DNA from: DASVNK01 sp036383895
GTDB taxonomy: Bacteria > Verrucomicrobiota > Verrucomicrobiia > Limisphaerales > SXQI01
Direction: 5' to 3'
Assembly (NCBI GenBank): GCA_036383895.1
Contig: DASVNK010000033.1
Coordinates: forward strand, 35,616-99,615
DNA length: 64,000 nt
The stretch's first letter is position 1. Each line of letters opens with the position of its first letter. The translations under genes were made by a program, and so were the position numbers. The notes under the pieces were generated by a model. It was not told the DNA's origin. It searched no databases and was given only the letters and a program-made list of their open reading frames with translations. Positions 43,408 through 51,733 of the stretch are shown piece after piece.

Positions 43408-44765
43408 ACACTACTGCTTCAGAAAGCTCCACGTTCTCGCGCCCACCGATCAAGATTGATCGCCTGGCAGGTTACCTCCATCGCGTTCGCGAATCGCACG
43501 TCATCGAAAAACGCGGCTACGTGACGCAAGTGATTGGACTCGTCATTGAATCGAACGGCCCCATGGTGGCGGTCGGCGATGTCTGCAAAATCGAAGCGGC
43601 CGATGGTGAACAGATACTTTCCGAAGTCGTCGGTTTTCGTGGTGATTGCGTTCTCCTCATGCCGTTGCGTGAAGTGCACGGCATTCAGCCTGGCAGCCCT
43701 GTCATCGCAGTCGGGCGTTCGCTACGCGTTCCGGTCGGTGACGAACTCGCCGGCCGGGTCCTGAATGGCCTGGGCGAACCGATCGACAATCTCGGCCCGC
43801 TTCGCACCACCAAATCTTCTGGTATTCACAACAAACCTCCGCACCCACTCGCTCGTAAGCGGATCAAGGAAGTTTTTGAAACGGGGGTCAAATCCCTCGA
43901 CACGTTCATTCCCTGCGGCCGAGGCCAGCGCATGGGCATCTTCGCTGGCAGCGGTGTCGGCAAATCGACCCTCCTTGGCATGCTCGCCAGCCATGCGCAG
44001 GCGGACGTGAACGTCATCGCGCTGATTGGCGAACGTGGCCGCGAAGTCCGCGAGTTCCTCGAAAAGGATCTGACCGAAGAGGGCCGCCGTAAATCGGTGG
44101 TTATCGTCGCCACTTCGGATCAACCCGCACTCGTCCGCGTGAAAGGGGCATTTGTTGCCATGGCGATTGCGGAGCACTTCCGCGATTCCGGCAAAAATGT
44201 GCTGCTGATGATGGATTCCGTCACCCGTTTTGCCCTTGCGCAGCGTGAAATTGGTCTCGCAATAGGTGAACCTCCCGCTACAAGAGGCTTTACTCCATCG
44301 GTTTTCGCGATGCTTCCGCAACTCTTAGAGCGCGCAGGCAACGGAGAGAAAGGTTCCATTACCGGATTGTTCACGGTTTTGGTGGAGGGCGACGATATGA
44401 ACGATCCCATCGCCGATGCGACTCGTTCCATTCTGGACGGGCATATCGTTCTCAGCAGGCAACTTGCAACGGAAAACCATTATCCAGCAGTCGATGTTTT
44501 GGAGAGCGTCAGCCGCCTCACTCGCGATTTAACGACAGCAGATCAACAGGCTCTTTCTGGCCGGGCACGGTCTATGCTTGCACTACTTAGAAAGAACCAA
44601 GACTTGATCAATATCGGCGCATACGTTCCCGGTTCGAACGTTGAAGTTGACCGGGCGCTGGCCTTGCAGAAACCGCTGAGCGAGTTCCTGCAGCAGGGGA
44701 TCGGCGACGGTGTCTCGGCCTCGAAAAGCTGGGAGATGCTCACGACAGCGATCAAGCCCAACTAA
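43404..44765 (+). CDS. fliI: Flagellum-specific ATP synthase FliI
   Basis: FliI powers flagellar type III export. The 453-aa product has the F1-ATPase beta-like core: GRVLNGLGEPID, the Walker A loop GIFAGSGVGKSTLLGM near residue 180, GERGREVREFLE, Walker B VLLMMDSVTRFALAQRE, the GLAIGEPPATRGFTPSVFA segment and TVLVEGDDMNDPIADATRSI. Its start overlaps the fliH stop (ATGA). fliJ follows after 24 nt. Confidence 0.98.
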   Translation: MNTTASESSTFSRPPIKIDRLAGYLHRVRESHVIEKRGYVTQVIGLVIESNGPMVAVGDVCKIEAADGEQILSEVVGFRGDCVLLMPLREVHGIQPGSPVIAVGRSLRVPVGDELAGRVLNGLGEPIDNLGPLRTTKSSGIHNKPPHPLARKRIKEVFETGVKSLDTFIPCGRGQRMGIFAGSGVGKSTLLGMLASHAQADVNVIALIGERGREVREFLEKDLTEEGRRKSVVIVATSDQPALVRVKGAFVAMAIAEHFRDSGKNVLLMMDSVTRFALAQREIGLAIGEPPATRGFTPSVFAMLPQLLERAGNGEKGSITGLFTVLVEGDDMNDPIADATRSILDGHIVLSRQLATENHYPAVDVLESVSRLTRDLTTADQQALSGRARSMLALLRKNQDLINIGAYVPGSNVEVDRALALQKPLSEFLQQGIGDGVSASKSWEMLTTAIKPN

Positions 44766-44789
44766 CCAAGCAAGACGAAAGGATTCGCT

Positions 44790-45239
44790 ATGAAGAAATT
44801 CAAGTTCAGTCTCGAAGCTGTCCGCCAACTCAAAAACAAGATTGAAGAACAAGCCGCGCAACGCCACGCACGTTCCCTGGTTCAATTGAGCAAATCAAAA
44901 GCTGAACTCGCCGAAACCGAACGCGAGTTAAACGCAGCCGCTTTGATGCAATTTTCCGCCACGAAAAAGACGCCTGCCTCCGAGTTGATGCAACTGAACA
45001 ACTACGTTGCCGCCCTCGAGAAACTTCGCCGCGAACGCCTGGATCGCGTCTTGCACGCTGAGAAAGATGCGACGCTCGCACGCGCAGCGCTCGAGAAAGC
45101 CGCGCGCGAACGCGAGATCCTTGACCGCGTGCATGAGCATCAGCATGGCGTGCACAAGTTCCACGTCGCCCGCCAGGAGCAGAAGTGGATGGATGAAATC
45201 GCCGCCAAGATGAAGCGCGGCATCCTTGCTGCGGTGTGA
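44790..45239 (+). CDS. fliJ: Flagellar export protein FliJ
   Basis: FliJ is a small coiled-coil central stalk of the export ATPase. The 149-aa product starts MKKFKFSLEAVRQLKNKIEEQAAQ, as is typical, and is helical throughout with charged heptads (ERELNAAALMQFSATKK, AALEKLRRERLDRVL). A TGACGTAGC dispersed element begins in its stop codon (45237). Confidence 0.9.
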   Translation: MKKFKFSLEAVRQLKNKIEEQAAQRHARSLVQLSKSKAELAETERELNAAALMQFSATKKTPASELMQLNNYVAALEKLRRERLDRVLHAEKDATLARAALEKAAREREILDRVHEHQHGVHKFHVARQEQKWMDEIAAKMKRGILAAV

Positions 45240-45263
45240 CGTAGCGCAGACTTCAGTCTGCCA
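45237..45263 (+). repeat. TGACGTAGC dispersed element after fliJ
   Basis: Begins at the fliJ stop (GTG-TGA-CGTAGC) and carries a GCAGACT/AGTCTGC inverted repeat. It parallels the element at 22306. It lies inside the flagellar unit, between fliJ and the MotE-like gene. Confidence 0.65.
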
Positions 45264-45271
45264 GTCGATCG

Positions 45272-45859
45272 ATGAAATTTCTCCAATCACCAATCCTTGC
45301 AATGATGTTGGGCGGAATCGCATTCCTCCTCACCACCTTCGCCTTGGTTGAAAAGCCGCTCAAAGCGAGCGCGCATCCTGTGGAGAATACCACCGAAGAA
45401 AAAGTCGCCGGCTTCTGGCAGCGCCACAATCCCGAGGTTGATCAGTTGCTCAAGGAAGTCCAAACCGAGCGCGAACAGTTGATTAAACGCGCTGCGGAGT
45501 TGCGCGAACTCGAAACGCGTTTAGCCGCTGAACGCGCTGAAATCAACACCATCACGCAGCGGGTCGCTCAGCTCCAGGCCGAGTTCGATCAAACGATCAT
45601 TCGAGTTAAAGAAGAAGAAGCGCCGAATTTGAAAAAGCTCGCCCGCCTTTACGCGGCGATGACACCCGAAGGCGCATCCGCGATTATGCGCGAGCTCGAC
45701 GACATGGTCGTCGTTAAAGTCATGAGTTTTATGAAAGAGGACCAGTCAGCTCCTCTTTTGAATGCAATGGCCATGGAAGGCGAAACACAGGCCAAGCGCG
45801 CGGCGAACATCGCTGAAGCGCTCCGCAAAACTGTTGCGGATAAAAAGAAAACTCCATGA
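45272..45859 (+). CDS. MotE/YlxF-like flagellar protein
   Basis: The 195-aa product has an N-terminal membrane segment (AMMLGGIAFLLTTFALV), a long coiled coil (QLLKEVQTEREQLIKRAAEL... RVAQLQAEFDQTIIR) and a C-terminal MgtE-N-like domain (APNLKKLARLYAAMTPEGASAI.. PLLNAMAMEGETQAKRAANIAEAL). This layout and place between fliJ and fliK match MotE/YlxF, which in other bacteria assists the stator MotC or flagellar assembly. Its exact role here is inferred. The stop overlaps the fliK start (ATGA). Confidence 0.8.
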   Translation: MKFLQSPILAMMLGGIAFLLTTFALVEKPLKASAHPVENTTEEKVAGFWQRHNPEVDQLLKEVQTEREQLIKRAAELRELETRLAAERAEINTITQRVAQLQAEFDQTIIRVKEEEAPNLKKLARLYAAMTPEGASAIMRELDDMVVVKVMSFMKEDQSAPLLNAMAMEGETQAKRAANIAEALRKTVADKKKTP

Positions 45860-47061
45860 ACCAATCTGTCAGTCCGCTTCCGTTCGCAACTCTCAGCGAA
45901 CCGGCAGCGGTCGAGTGCAGCCCGCTTTGCAATCCGCAAAGTCCCGGCGCCCCCAGTGAAGAGGTCACTCCTAAATTTGACGACCTTCTGGATTCTGAGA
46001 TCCAGGATGAAGCCGCCGCCGAAGTGGAAGAGCCAAAAACCGCTGATCCTTGGACACTGTACGCTTTCGCTGCAACTTCGGTCCAAATACTCATCGATCT
46101 GCCGCTTGTTCCTGTTTCAGGCGAGGGGGGAACGCATCCGGCAGGGCAGGGGACCGAAGCCGAACCTGCTGAATTGCCAGGAATGGATCTTTCGAACCTG
46201 GACCCTGACGAAAAACCGCCCCTAAACCTTGTCCAACTAGTCCGACCAGTGCAGCAGAATGTGCCGCCGCCTTCGCTTCCAGCGGAGTTGGCACCCCTTG
46301 AAACGGAACAAATTGCCCAAAAACCTTCAGAATCGGGCAAAAAACCCAGTGGCATACCGGCTGCTCAAGAGCCTTCGATGCTGCGCTCGAGCGAAAAACA
46401 GGAAAAATCTGCTGAAAAGCAGTCCTTTTCACTTTCCGCTGAGAAGTCTGGGGCAACCAGCTTCGATACTACCGTAGCGGTCCGTGCGGCAAATCAGTTC
46501 CGCGATCCAACACCTAGGCGCGATCAGGAATTCAACTCTTTCTCCAACGTCGATACGATTCAACCAGAGTGGTCGAGCTTCGATGGAATTTCCGAATCAG
46601 TCGAAATCCAAGCTCCCAGGCACATTGAATCAACCGAAGTCCTCCAGGCGATCCGCAGTCACGTTGAACTGCTGAAAACCAGCAACCAACAGAAGCTCGA
46701 CGTCGTTCTCCGCCCTGACGGGCAGACGGAAATCCGCCTTCAGGTCGAAAAGGTTAATGGCGAGATTCTTCTCCAGGCCCGTTGCGAACGCGGTGATTTC
46801 GCACGTCTAGAGTCTAATTGGGCGGCGATCCAGCAATCGCTCGCGAATCAAGGCATACGCGTCGAAGCGCTCCAACAAGGCGCTGCGTTCCAGCAGAATC
46901 ACCAGCACTTCACAGGCTCCTCAAATTCGCCCGAACAGCACTCCAACGCGCAGCAGCAGCGCGACACAAAAATTTTCGAACAGGAAGCCTCCGTTCCAAA
47001 TCGCCCGAAGAAGCCGTTCGCGCACAGCTCGTCTGCACGCGGTTGGCAATCCTGGGCATAA
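45856..47061 (+). CDS. fliK: Flagellar hook-length control protein FliK
   Basis: FliK measures hook length and switches export specificity. The 401-aa product has a long low-complexity Pro/Glu/Ser N-terminal region and the conserved C-terminal hook-length domain: QQKLDVVLRPDGQTEIRLQVEKV and ARLESNWAAIQQSLANQGIRV. The variable middle is usual. A G-rich GGCAGGGCAGGGG sequence (46140-46152) in the N-terminal half also occurs in fliR. It ends 2 nt before flgD. Confidence 0.9.
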   Translation: MNQSVSPLPFATLSEPAAVECSPLCNPQSPGAPSEEVTPKFDDLLDSEIQDEAAAEVEEPKTADPWTLYAFAATSVQILIDLPLVPVSGEGGTHPAGQGTEAEPAELPGMDLSNLDPDEKPPLNLVQLVRPVQQNVPPPSLPAELAPLETEQIAQKPSESGKKPSGIPAAQEPSMLRSSEKQEKSAEKQSFSLSAEKSGATSFDTTVAVRAANQFRDPTPRRDQEFNSFSNVDTIQPEWSSFDGISESVEIQAPRHIESTEVLQAIRSHVELLKTSNQQKLDVVLRPDGQTEIRLQVEKVNGEILLQARCERGDFARLESNWAAIQQSLANQGIRVEALQQGAAFQQNHQHFTGSSNSPEQHSNAQQQRDTKIFEQEASVPNRPKKPFAHSSSARGWQSWA

Positions 47062-47063
47062 TT

Positions 47064-47513
47064 ATGATCCCTCCAACAGCCAAAGTCGCTTCGAGCACCG
47101 ACACCGCCGCTTACGCGGAGCAACGGATGCCAATGCAGAAGCTCGGTCAGGACGAATTCATCAAGATTCTCGTTACGCAGTTGCGTTCGCAGGATCCGCT
47201 GAACCCTATGAAGGACACCGAATTCGTTGGCCAGATGGCGCAGTTCAACGCGCTTGAAAGCACGAAGGCGATGCAGACGGAGATCCAAAGTCTTCGTGCA
47301 AATTCGCTCATCGGCTACACGGTGGAAGTCCAGGGCGAAGAGGACAATGTCATCGGCGAAGTTACCTCAGTCGATTTTATCCAAGGCGAGTTGAAGCTGA
47401 TCATTAATAACCAGCCTTACTCGATGTCCGACGTGATTCGCGTCCAGCGCACCGCTCCGAGTGCCACCAAAGAAACCGCGCCTCTTACCAAAACACCCTC
47501 TGCCCCCGTATAA
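47064..47513 (+). CDS. flgD: Flagellar hook assembly protein FlgD
   Basis: FlgD caps the growing hook. The product (149 aa from ATG 47064; the longer frame from 46818 overlaps fliK) has the N-terminal signature KLGQDEFIKILVTQLRSQDPLNPM and QMAQFNALESTKAMQTEIQ, then a tudor-like SLIGYTVEVQGEEDNVIGEV with IQGELKLIINNQPYSM. It is shorter than E. coli FlgD, with little or none of the Ig-like domain. flgE follows after 3 nt. Confidence 0.94.
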   Translation: MIPPTAKVASSTDTAAYAEQRMPMQKLGQDEFIKILVTQLRSQDPLNPMKDTEFVGQMAQFNALESTKAMQTEIQSLRANSLIGYTVEVQGEEDNVIGEVTSVDFIQGELKLIINNQPYSMSDVIRVQRTAPSATKETAPLTKTPSAPV

Positions 47514-47516
47514 TTT

Positions 47517-48335
47517 ATGGTTCGTTCATTAAACTCCGGCGTTAGCGGCATCCAACAATTCCAGGGGAAACTGGATGTCATCGGTAACAACATCGCGAAC
47601 TCGAACACGCTTGGCTTCAAGAGCGCTCGCGCGGATTTCGAGGATACGTTCAGCCAATCGCTCTCGGGCGGCACGACGAACTATCAGATTGGTTCCGGCG
47701 TCGGCACCGCGACCGTTCGCTCGCTTTTCACCCAGGGAACAATTTCCCGCACCATGGTTCCGACGGACGCAGCGATCGAAGGAGACGGATTCTTCACAGT
47801 GCGCGATCCGGTTTCCGGCAACACTTTCGCCACTCGCGCTGGCGCGTTCGATATCGACTCGCAAGGTTATCTCGTCACCAGCGACGGATACCGAGTTCAA
47901 GGCTTTTCCGACGGCAGCCTGACTGTCCGTAACGACATCCGCATCGACGACACTGGCAAACCCGCGGGAGACACCGGTGTTTACAAGCGCTTTAACATCG
48001 ATGACCAGGGCCGCATTAACGTGTTGCTCACCACAGGGACGACTTTCGTCCGGGGACAGATTCTCCTCCAGCGCTTCCAGAATCCAAACGCGCTCGTGAA
48101 AGAGGGGAATAATCTCTACTCCGCAATGGATGCCGCTGGTCCGCTCGCGCAACCCGAAGCGCCGAAAACAAACGGTCTTGGTTCCATCCAAAGCGGGCAT
48201 TTGGAAATGTCCAACGTCGACATCGCGAATGAATTTACTTCGATGATCACCACGCAGCGTGGCTTTCAAGCCAGCGCGCGCATCATCACTACTTCCGACG
48301 AAATGCTTCAGGAAGTCGTGAACTTGAAACGATAA
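47517..48335 (+). CDS. flgE: Short flagellar hook/rod family protein, probable hook protein FlgE
   Basis: The 272-aa product has the rod/hook N-terminus (MVRSLNSGVSGIQQFQGKLDVIGNNIANSNTLGFK) and C-terminus (EFTSMITTQRGFQASARIITTSDEMLQEVVNLK). The middle (AIEGDGFFTVRD, DGYRVQGF) is one short domain, so it lacks the D2/D3 domains of long hook proteins. By order (fliK-flgD-flgE-fliL) it is the hook protein, but its length is that of FlgG. No separate flgG or flgF is in the window. Confidence 0.85.
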   Translation: MVRSLNSGVSGIQQFQGKLDVIGNNIANSNTLGFKSARADFEDTFSQSLSGGTTNYQIGSGVGTATVRSLFTQGTISRTMVPTDAAIEGDGFFTVRDPVSGNTFATRAGAFDIDSQGYLVTSDGYRVQGFSDGSLTVRNDIRIDDTGKPAGDTGVYKRFNIDDQGRINVLLTTGTTFVRGQILLQRFQNPNALVKEGNNLYSAMDAAGPLAQPEAPKTNGLGSIQSGHLEMSNVDIANEFTSMITTQRGFQASARIITTSDEMLQEVVNLKR

Positions 48336-48339
48336 TTTT

Positions 48340-48885
48340 ATGCCGGCTAACCGTCTTGATCAGCCCAAGCCCGCGGAAGAAGCGAAGCCAGCAGCGGCGG
48401 TTGCCGCGCCCGCGCCCGCGCAAAGCGGCGGCACCTGGGTGCCGTTGATCGCGAACATCGTTCTCATGCCTTTGATCGCCTGGGCGCTTACAACGTTCGT
48501 GCTCATCCCAAAGATTAAAACAGGCGGAGCAAACGCCTCACACGAACCAACAGAAGAAGGCGGTCACTCTCCCGCGAAATCCAAAGTCACTGTCCCGCTT
48601 GCTGGAAAAGTTCTCGTCAACGTCGCTGGAACAGCCGGCACCCGCTATCTCGTGGCGAACATCACTCTCGTCGGCAAGAAGCCCGAGCTGAAAGAAAAGG
48701 TCGAAGCGGCTGATCCCGAACTGCGTGATGCAGCTTCCAGTATTCTCGGCATCAAAACGATCAACGACCTGGAGAAGCCCGGCATGCGCAACATCATTCG
48801 CTCCGAGCTGATCGCCGCGTTCAACGACATTCTCGGCAAAGACTCCATCAGCGACATCTATCTCACAGAATTTGCAGTGCAATAA
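48340..48885 (+). CDS. fliL: Flagellar basal body-associated protein FliL
   Basis: FliL surrounds the stator and tunes motor torque. The 181-aa product has a basic, Ala/Pro-rich start (EEAKPAAAVAAPAPAQ), one membrane segment (WVPLIANIVLMPLIAWALTTFVLI) and the periplasmic FliL domain (GKVLVNVAGTAGTRYLVANIT, then LRDAASSILGIKTINDL, and the end SISDIYLTEFAVQ). The gene order fliL-fliM-fliN is conserved. fliM follows after 14 nt. Confidence 0.9.
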   Translation: MPANRLDQPKPAEEAKPAAAVAAPAPAQSGGTWVPLIANIVLMPLIAWALTTFVLIPKIKTGGANASHEPTEEGGHSPAKSKVTVPLAGKVLVNVAGTAGTRYLVANITLVGKKPELKEKVEAADPELRDAASSILGIKTINDLEKPGMRNIIRSELIAAFNDILGKDSISDIYLTEFAVQ

Positions 48886-48899
48886 ACGAACTCACGAGC

Positions 48900-49871
48900 A
48901 TGGACGCTCCGGAAACCACGACACTCGAAACCGCAGAACCCGCCGCAGAAATGCCGGCGGCGCTTGAGTCTGCTCCCGAGCCGTCCGCGCCTTCGGCACC
49001 GCAGCGTTTTGATTTCCGTCATCCCGTTTTTCTTTCTTCCGGCGAGTGGCGCAAGTTGCGCATGGAAATCGAAGAATTTGTCGAATCGACTGGTTCGTTA
49101 CTTTCCACTTACCTGCGCCTCGATCTCACACTTCAACTCGGCAAGCTGCATACGCTCACCTTCGGCGAATTTACTTCCTCGTTGCCATCGCCGACACATA
49201 TCACTCTTTTCAAAACCGATCCCTTGCGCGGGATTTCTCTCGTCGAGATCCGCTCCGGCATCGCTCAAGCGATTGTCGATCGTCTCCTCGGCGGACCAGG
49301 GAAGGGAACCGGCACTGACCGGAACCTCACCGACATGGAAGTCGCGCTCATGGATCAATTCGTCCAACTGCTCATTGACGAGTGGTGCAAGAGCTGGACC
49401 AAGCTCCAGGAGCTTCGCGGCGAAATTCTTGGGCACGAAAACAACGCAAAATTTCTCCAATGCGCGACGAGCGACACGCTCCTCCTTGGCGTCACGCTCA
49501 ATCTCCGCATGGGTGAGAGCGAGGGCGAGATTCAATTGGTTCTTCCTTACGCACCGCTCGAACCGCTTATAAATAAACTCGGCCAGTTAGGTGCAGCGCC
49601 ATCAACTCCCGCTGCGACCGTTCCCGCGTCTGCTCAGAAATGGACGCAGCATCTGGACAAAGTGCCGATGACGATGAATGCCTGCTGGCCCGCACTGAAG
49701 CTGCCGGCCCGTGCGCTCGTCGGCCTCAAGGTTGGTTCAATTCTCGATCTAAAGACGGACGACGCCGAACGCCTGGAAATGCGCGTCGGCCAGAAGGTGA
49801 AATTTCGCGGCCGCCTCGGAATGCGCGACAACACCTGGGCCATCCAAATCACAGAAGTTTGCAAGCTATGA
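48900..49871 (+). CDS. fliM: Flagellar motor switch protein FliM
   Basis: FliM is the main C-ring wall protein and the usual CheY-P target. The 323-aa product has the middle CheC-like domain (LDLTLQLGKLHTLTFGEFT, RDRNLTDMEVALMDQFVQLL-like TDMEVALMDQFVQLLIDEWC) and a C-terminal SpoA domain (LPARALVGLKVGSILDLKTDDAE). A leading acidic Ala/Glu/Pro-rich tail is present, but the conserved N-terminal CheY-binding LSQxEIDAL motif is not evident. The stop overlaps the fliN start. Confidence 0.9.
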   Translation: MDAPETTTLETAEPAAEMPAALESAPEPSAPSAPQRFDFRHPVFLSSGEWRKLRMEIEEFVESTGSLLSTYLRLDLTLQLGKLHTLTFGEFTSSLPSPTHITLFKTDPLRGISLVEIRSGIAQAIVDRLLGGPGKGTGTDRNLTDMEVALMDQFVQLLIDEWCKSWTKLQELRGEILGHENNAKFLQCATSDTLLLGVTLNLRMGESEGEIQLVLPYAPLEPLINKLGQLGAAPSTPAATVPASAQKWTQHLDKVPMTMNACWPALKLPARALVGLKVGSILDLKTDDAERLEMRVGQKVKFRGRLGMRDNTWAIQITEVCKL

Positions 49872-50158
49872 CAACATTTACGCCGAAAAATCCTGCAGAT
49901 TCCGCCACGAACTTGCCGCCGAACCTCGACATGTTTATGGACGTGCCGGTGGTCGTCACGGTCCAACTCGGCTCCTGCCAGCTTTCCATGCGCGAAGTGC
50001 TGCAACTGAATCCTGGATCCATCGTGCAACTCGATAAACTCGCGGACGCGCCGGTGGAAGTTTTGCTGAACGATAAATTGGTCGCGCGTGGTGAGGTCGT
50101 CGTCCTGGAAAACAAGTTCGGCATCAAGATCACCGAAATGGTCGGCAGCAGCGGATAG
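49868..50158 (+). CDS. fliN: Flagellar motor switch protein FliN
   Basis: FliN forms the base of the C-ring and helps dock export cargo. The product (96 aa from ATG 49868, overlapping the fliM stop as ATGA) is a short SpoA domain: MDVPVVVTVQLGSCQLSMRE, LNPGSIVQLDKLADAPVEVLLND and ARGEVVVLENKFGIKI. The frame is open upstream to 49640, but that part lies inside fliM. Confidence 0.93.
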   Translation: MTTFTPKNPADSATNLPPNLDMFMDVPVVVTVQLGSCQLSMREVLQLNPGSIVQLDKLADAPVEVLLNDKLVARGEVVVLENKFGIKITEMVGSSG

Positions 50159-50188
50159 CTCACCGCTTGCTCCGAATTGTTCCCTCAT

Positions 50189-50629
50189 ATGAAGAAGAAA
50201 ATTTTAAAACTGCTGGTCCTCGGGTTCACACTCGTGTTCACAGTCGCCGCCGAGAATGTCGCGGCCACAGCCGCTGCACCTGCGGTTCCATCTATGGGCG
50301 CCGCCGTATTCCGCATGGTCGGTTCACTCGCCGTGGTTATCGCGCTCTTCTTCGCGGGCGCATGGCTTTTCCGGAACATGCACCGTTTCAAGGCGGGGCA
50401 ATCGAATCAGCGCAAACTGCAGGTTCTCGAAGGAAAATCGATTGGTCCGCGTCAGGCCATTTATGTTGTTGCGTACGAGCAGCAACGTTTGCTCATTGGC
50501 TCCACCGCGCAGGGTCTAACCCTCCTCATGCATCTTCCCGAAGGCCAGACTCAAACCGAGACGAGTAGCGAACGCATCGTTCCGGTTTCGTTCGGCGAAG
50601 CCCTTATGCACGCGCTCGGTCGCAAATAG
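50189..50629 (+). CDS. fliO: Flagellar biosynthesis protein FliO
   Basis: FliO helps assemble FliP in the export gate. The product (146 aa from ATG 50189) has a signal-like start (KKKILKLLVLGFTLVFTVAA), a membrane segment (MVGSLAVVIALFFAGAWLF) and the cytoplasmic FliO domain with LQVLEGKSIGPRQAIYVVAYEQQRLLIGS. FliO sequences diverge widely, but this placement before fliP is typical. Confidence 0.87.
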   Translation: MKKKILKLLVLGFTLVFTVAAENVAATAAAPAVPSMGAAVFRMVGSLAVVIALFFAGAWLFRNMHRFKAGQSNQRKLQVLEGKSIGPRQAIYVVAYEQQRLLIGSTAQGLTLLMHLPEGQTQTETSSERIVPVSFGEALMHALGRK

Positions 50630-50636
50630 CACCATC

Positions 50637-51413
50637 GTGAGACTGCCTGCCTACATCCGAATTCTTTGTTTGTTCGCGCTCTTGTGCGGCTCCACCGCAT
50701 TCGCGCAGGACCCCGCGCTCACGAACAACGCTCCGCTCATTCCCTTTAAGCTGAATGTCGGCCTCGAACAATCGCAGCAGCCGCAGGATGTCGATGGCGC
50801 GATCAAAATTCTGTTCGCGATCACGCTCCTCACGCTCGCGCCCTCGATCATTCTATTGATGACGAGCTTCACCCGTATCGTGATCGTGCTATCCTTCGTC
50901 CGTTCTGCGCTTGCCCTGCAAGGCACGCCCGCAAACCAAATTCTCATCGGCCTCTCACTGTTCATGACCTATTTCATCATGGAACCGGTCTGGTCGAAGA
51001 TCGATGCCCAGGCCATCCAGCCTTACATGGCGAAGCAAATCACGAGTGCGCAGGCGCTCGATGAAGGTGTCAAGCCGCTCCGTACGTTCATGCTCGCCCA
51101 AACTCGCCCGAAGGATGTCGAACTCTTTGCATCCCTAAATCGCCAGGAAGTCGCTTCCCCAGATCAACTGCCCATGAAAGTTGTCATCCCAGCTTTCATC
51201 ATCAGCGAACTCCGCACCGCGTTTCAGATGGGCTTTCTCTTGTTCGTTCCGTTCATCCTCATTGATCTCGTCGTCGCCACCGTCCTCATGAGCATGGGTA
51301 TGATGATGATGCCGCCGGCAACCATCGCACTTCCTTTGAAACTTCTCCTCTTCGTTCTCGTAGACGGTTGGCAACTCATCACCCGTTCACTCCTCCAAAG
51401 CTTCGCCACATGA
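50637..51413 (+). CDS. fliP: Flagellar export gate protein FliP
   Basis: FliP builds the core export pore with FliQ and FliR. The 258-aa product starts at GTG 50637 with a cleavable signal (ILCLFALLCGSTAFA), then the family sequence LLTLAPSIILLMTSFTRIVIV, RSALALQGTPANQILIGLSL, PLRTFMLAQT and FIISELRTAFQMGFLLFVPFILIDLVV, MSMGMMMMPPATIALPLKLLLF. It is 46 nt from fliQ, with the only sizeable gap in the export genes. Confidence 0.97.
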   Translation: MRLPAYIRILCLFALLCGSTAFAQDPALTNNAPLIPFKLNVGLEQSQQPQDVDGAIKILFAITLLTLAPSIILLMTSFTRIVIVLSFVRSALALQGTPANQILIGLSLFMTYFIMEPVWSKIDAQAIQPYMAKQITSAQALDEGVKPLRTFMLAQTRPKDVELFASLNRQEVASPDQLPMKVVIPAFIISELRTAFQMGFLLFVPFILIDLVVATVLMSMGMMMMPPATIALPLKLLLFVLVDGWQLITRSLLQSFAT

Positions 51414-51417
51414 ACAC

Positions 51418-51450
51418 GCCTCCTTGGTATTTGGCATTTGGTATTTGGTC
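51418..51450 (+). repeat. TTGGNATTTGG short tandem repeat before fliQ
   Basis: TTGGTATTTGGCATTTGGTA TTTGG repeats a TTGG/ATTTGG unit three to four times (51423-51447) in the only intergenic gap of the fliP-fliQ-fliR run. It may be an inserted repeat. It leaves the fliQ start (51460) unaffected. Confidence 0.55.
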
Positions 51451-51459
51451 ATTAACCCG

Positions 51460-51729
51460 ATGAACCCAGAATTTGCAGTCGAAATGGTGAAGGCGATGAT
51501 CTTCCAGGCGCTCACTCTCGCCGCGCCTATTCTTCTGACCGCCCTTGTCGTCGGTCTGGGTGTGAGTTTGTTCCAGGCTGTCACGTCAATTCACGAGCAA
51601 ACTCTTTCGTTCGTTCCAAAAGTTCTCGGGATTGCCGTCGTGTTGGTGATTACGCTGCCCTGGATGCTTCGCTCGGCGATCGAATTCACCACGATGCTCA
51701 TCGAGAAAATGCCGCAGATGGTGCGCTGA
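51460..51729 (+). CDS. fliQ: Flagellar export gate protein FliQ
   Basis: FliQ is a two-helix export gate subunit. The product (89 aa from ATG 51460) has VEMVKAMIFQALTLAAPILLTALVVGLGVSLFQAVTSIHEQTLSFVPK in family order with two membrane segments. It begins after a short repeat; fliR begins 4 nt after the stop. Confidence 0.95.
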   Translation: MNPEFAVEMVKAMIFQALTLAAPILLTALVVGLGVSLFQAVTSIHEQTLSFVPKVLGIAVVLVITLPWMLRSAIEFTTMLIEKMPQMVR

Positions 51730-51733
51730 TGTT

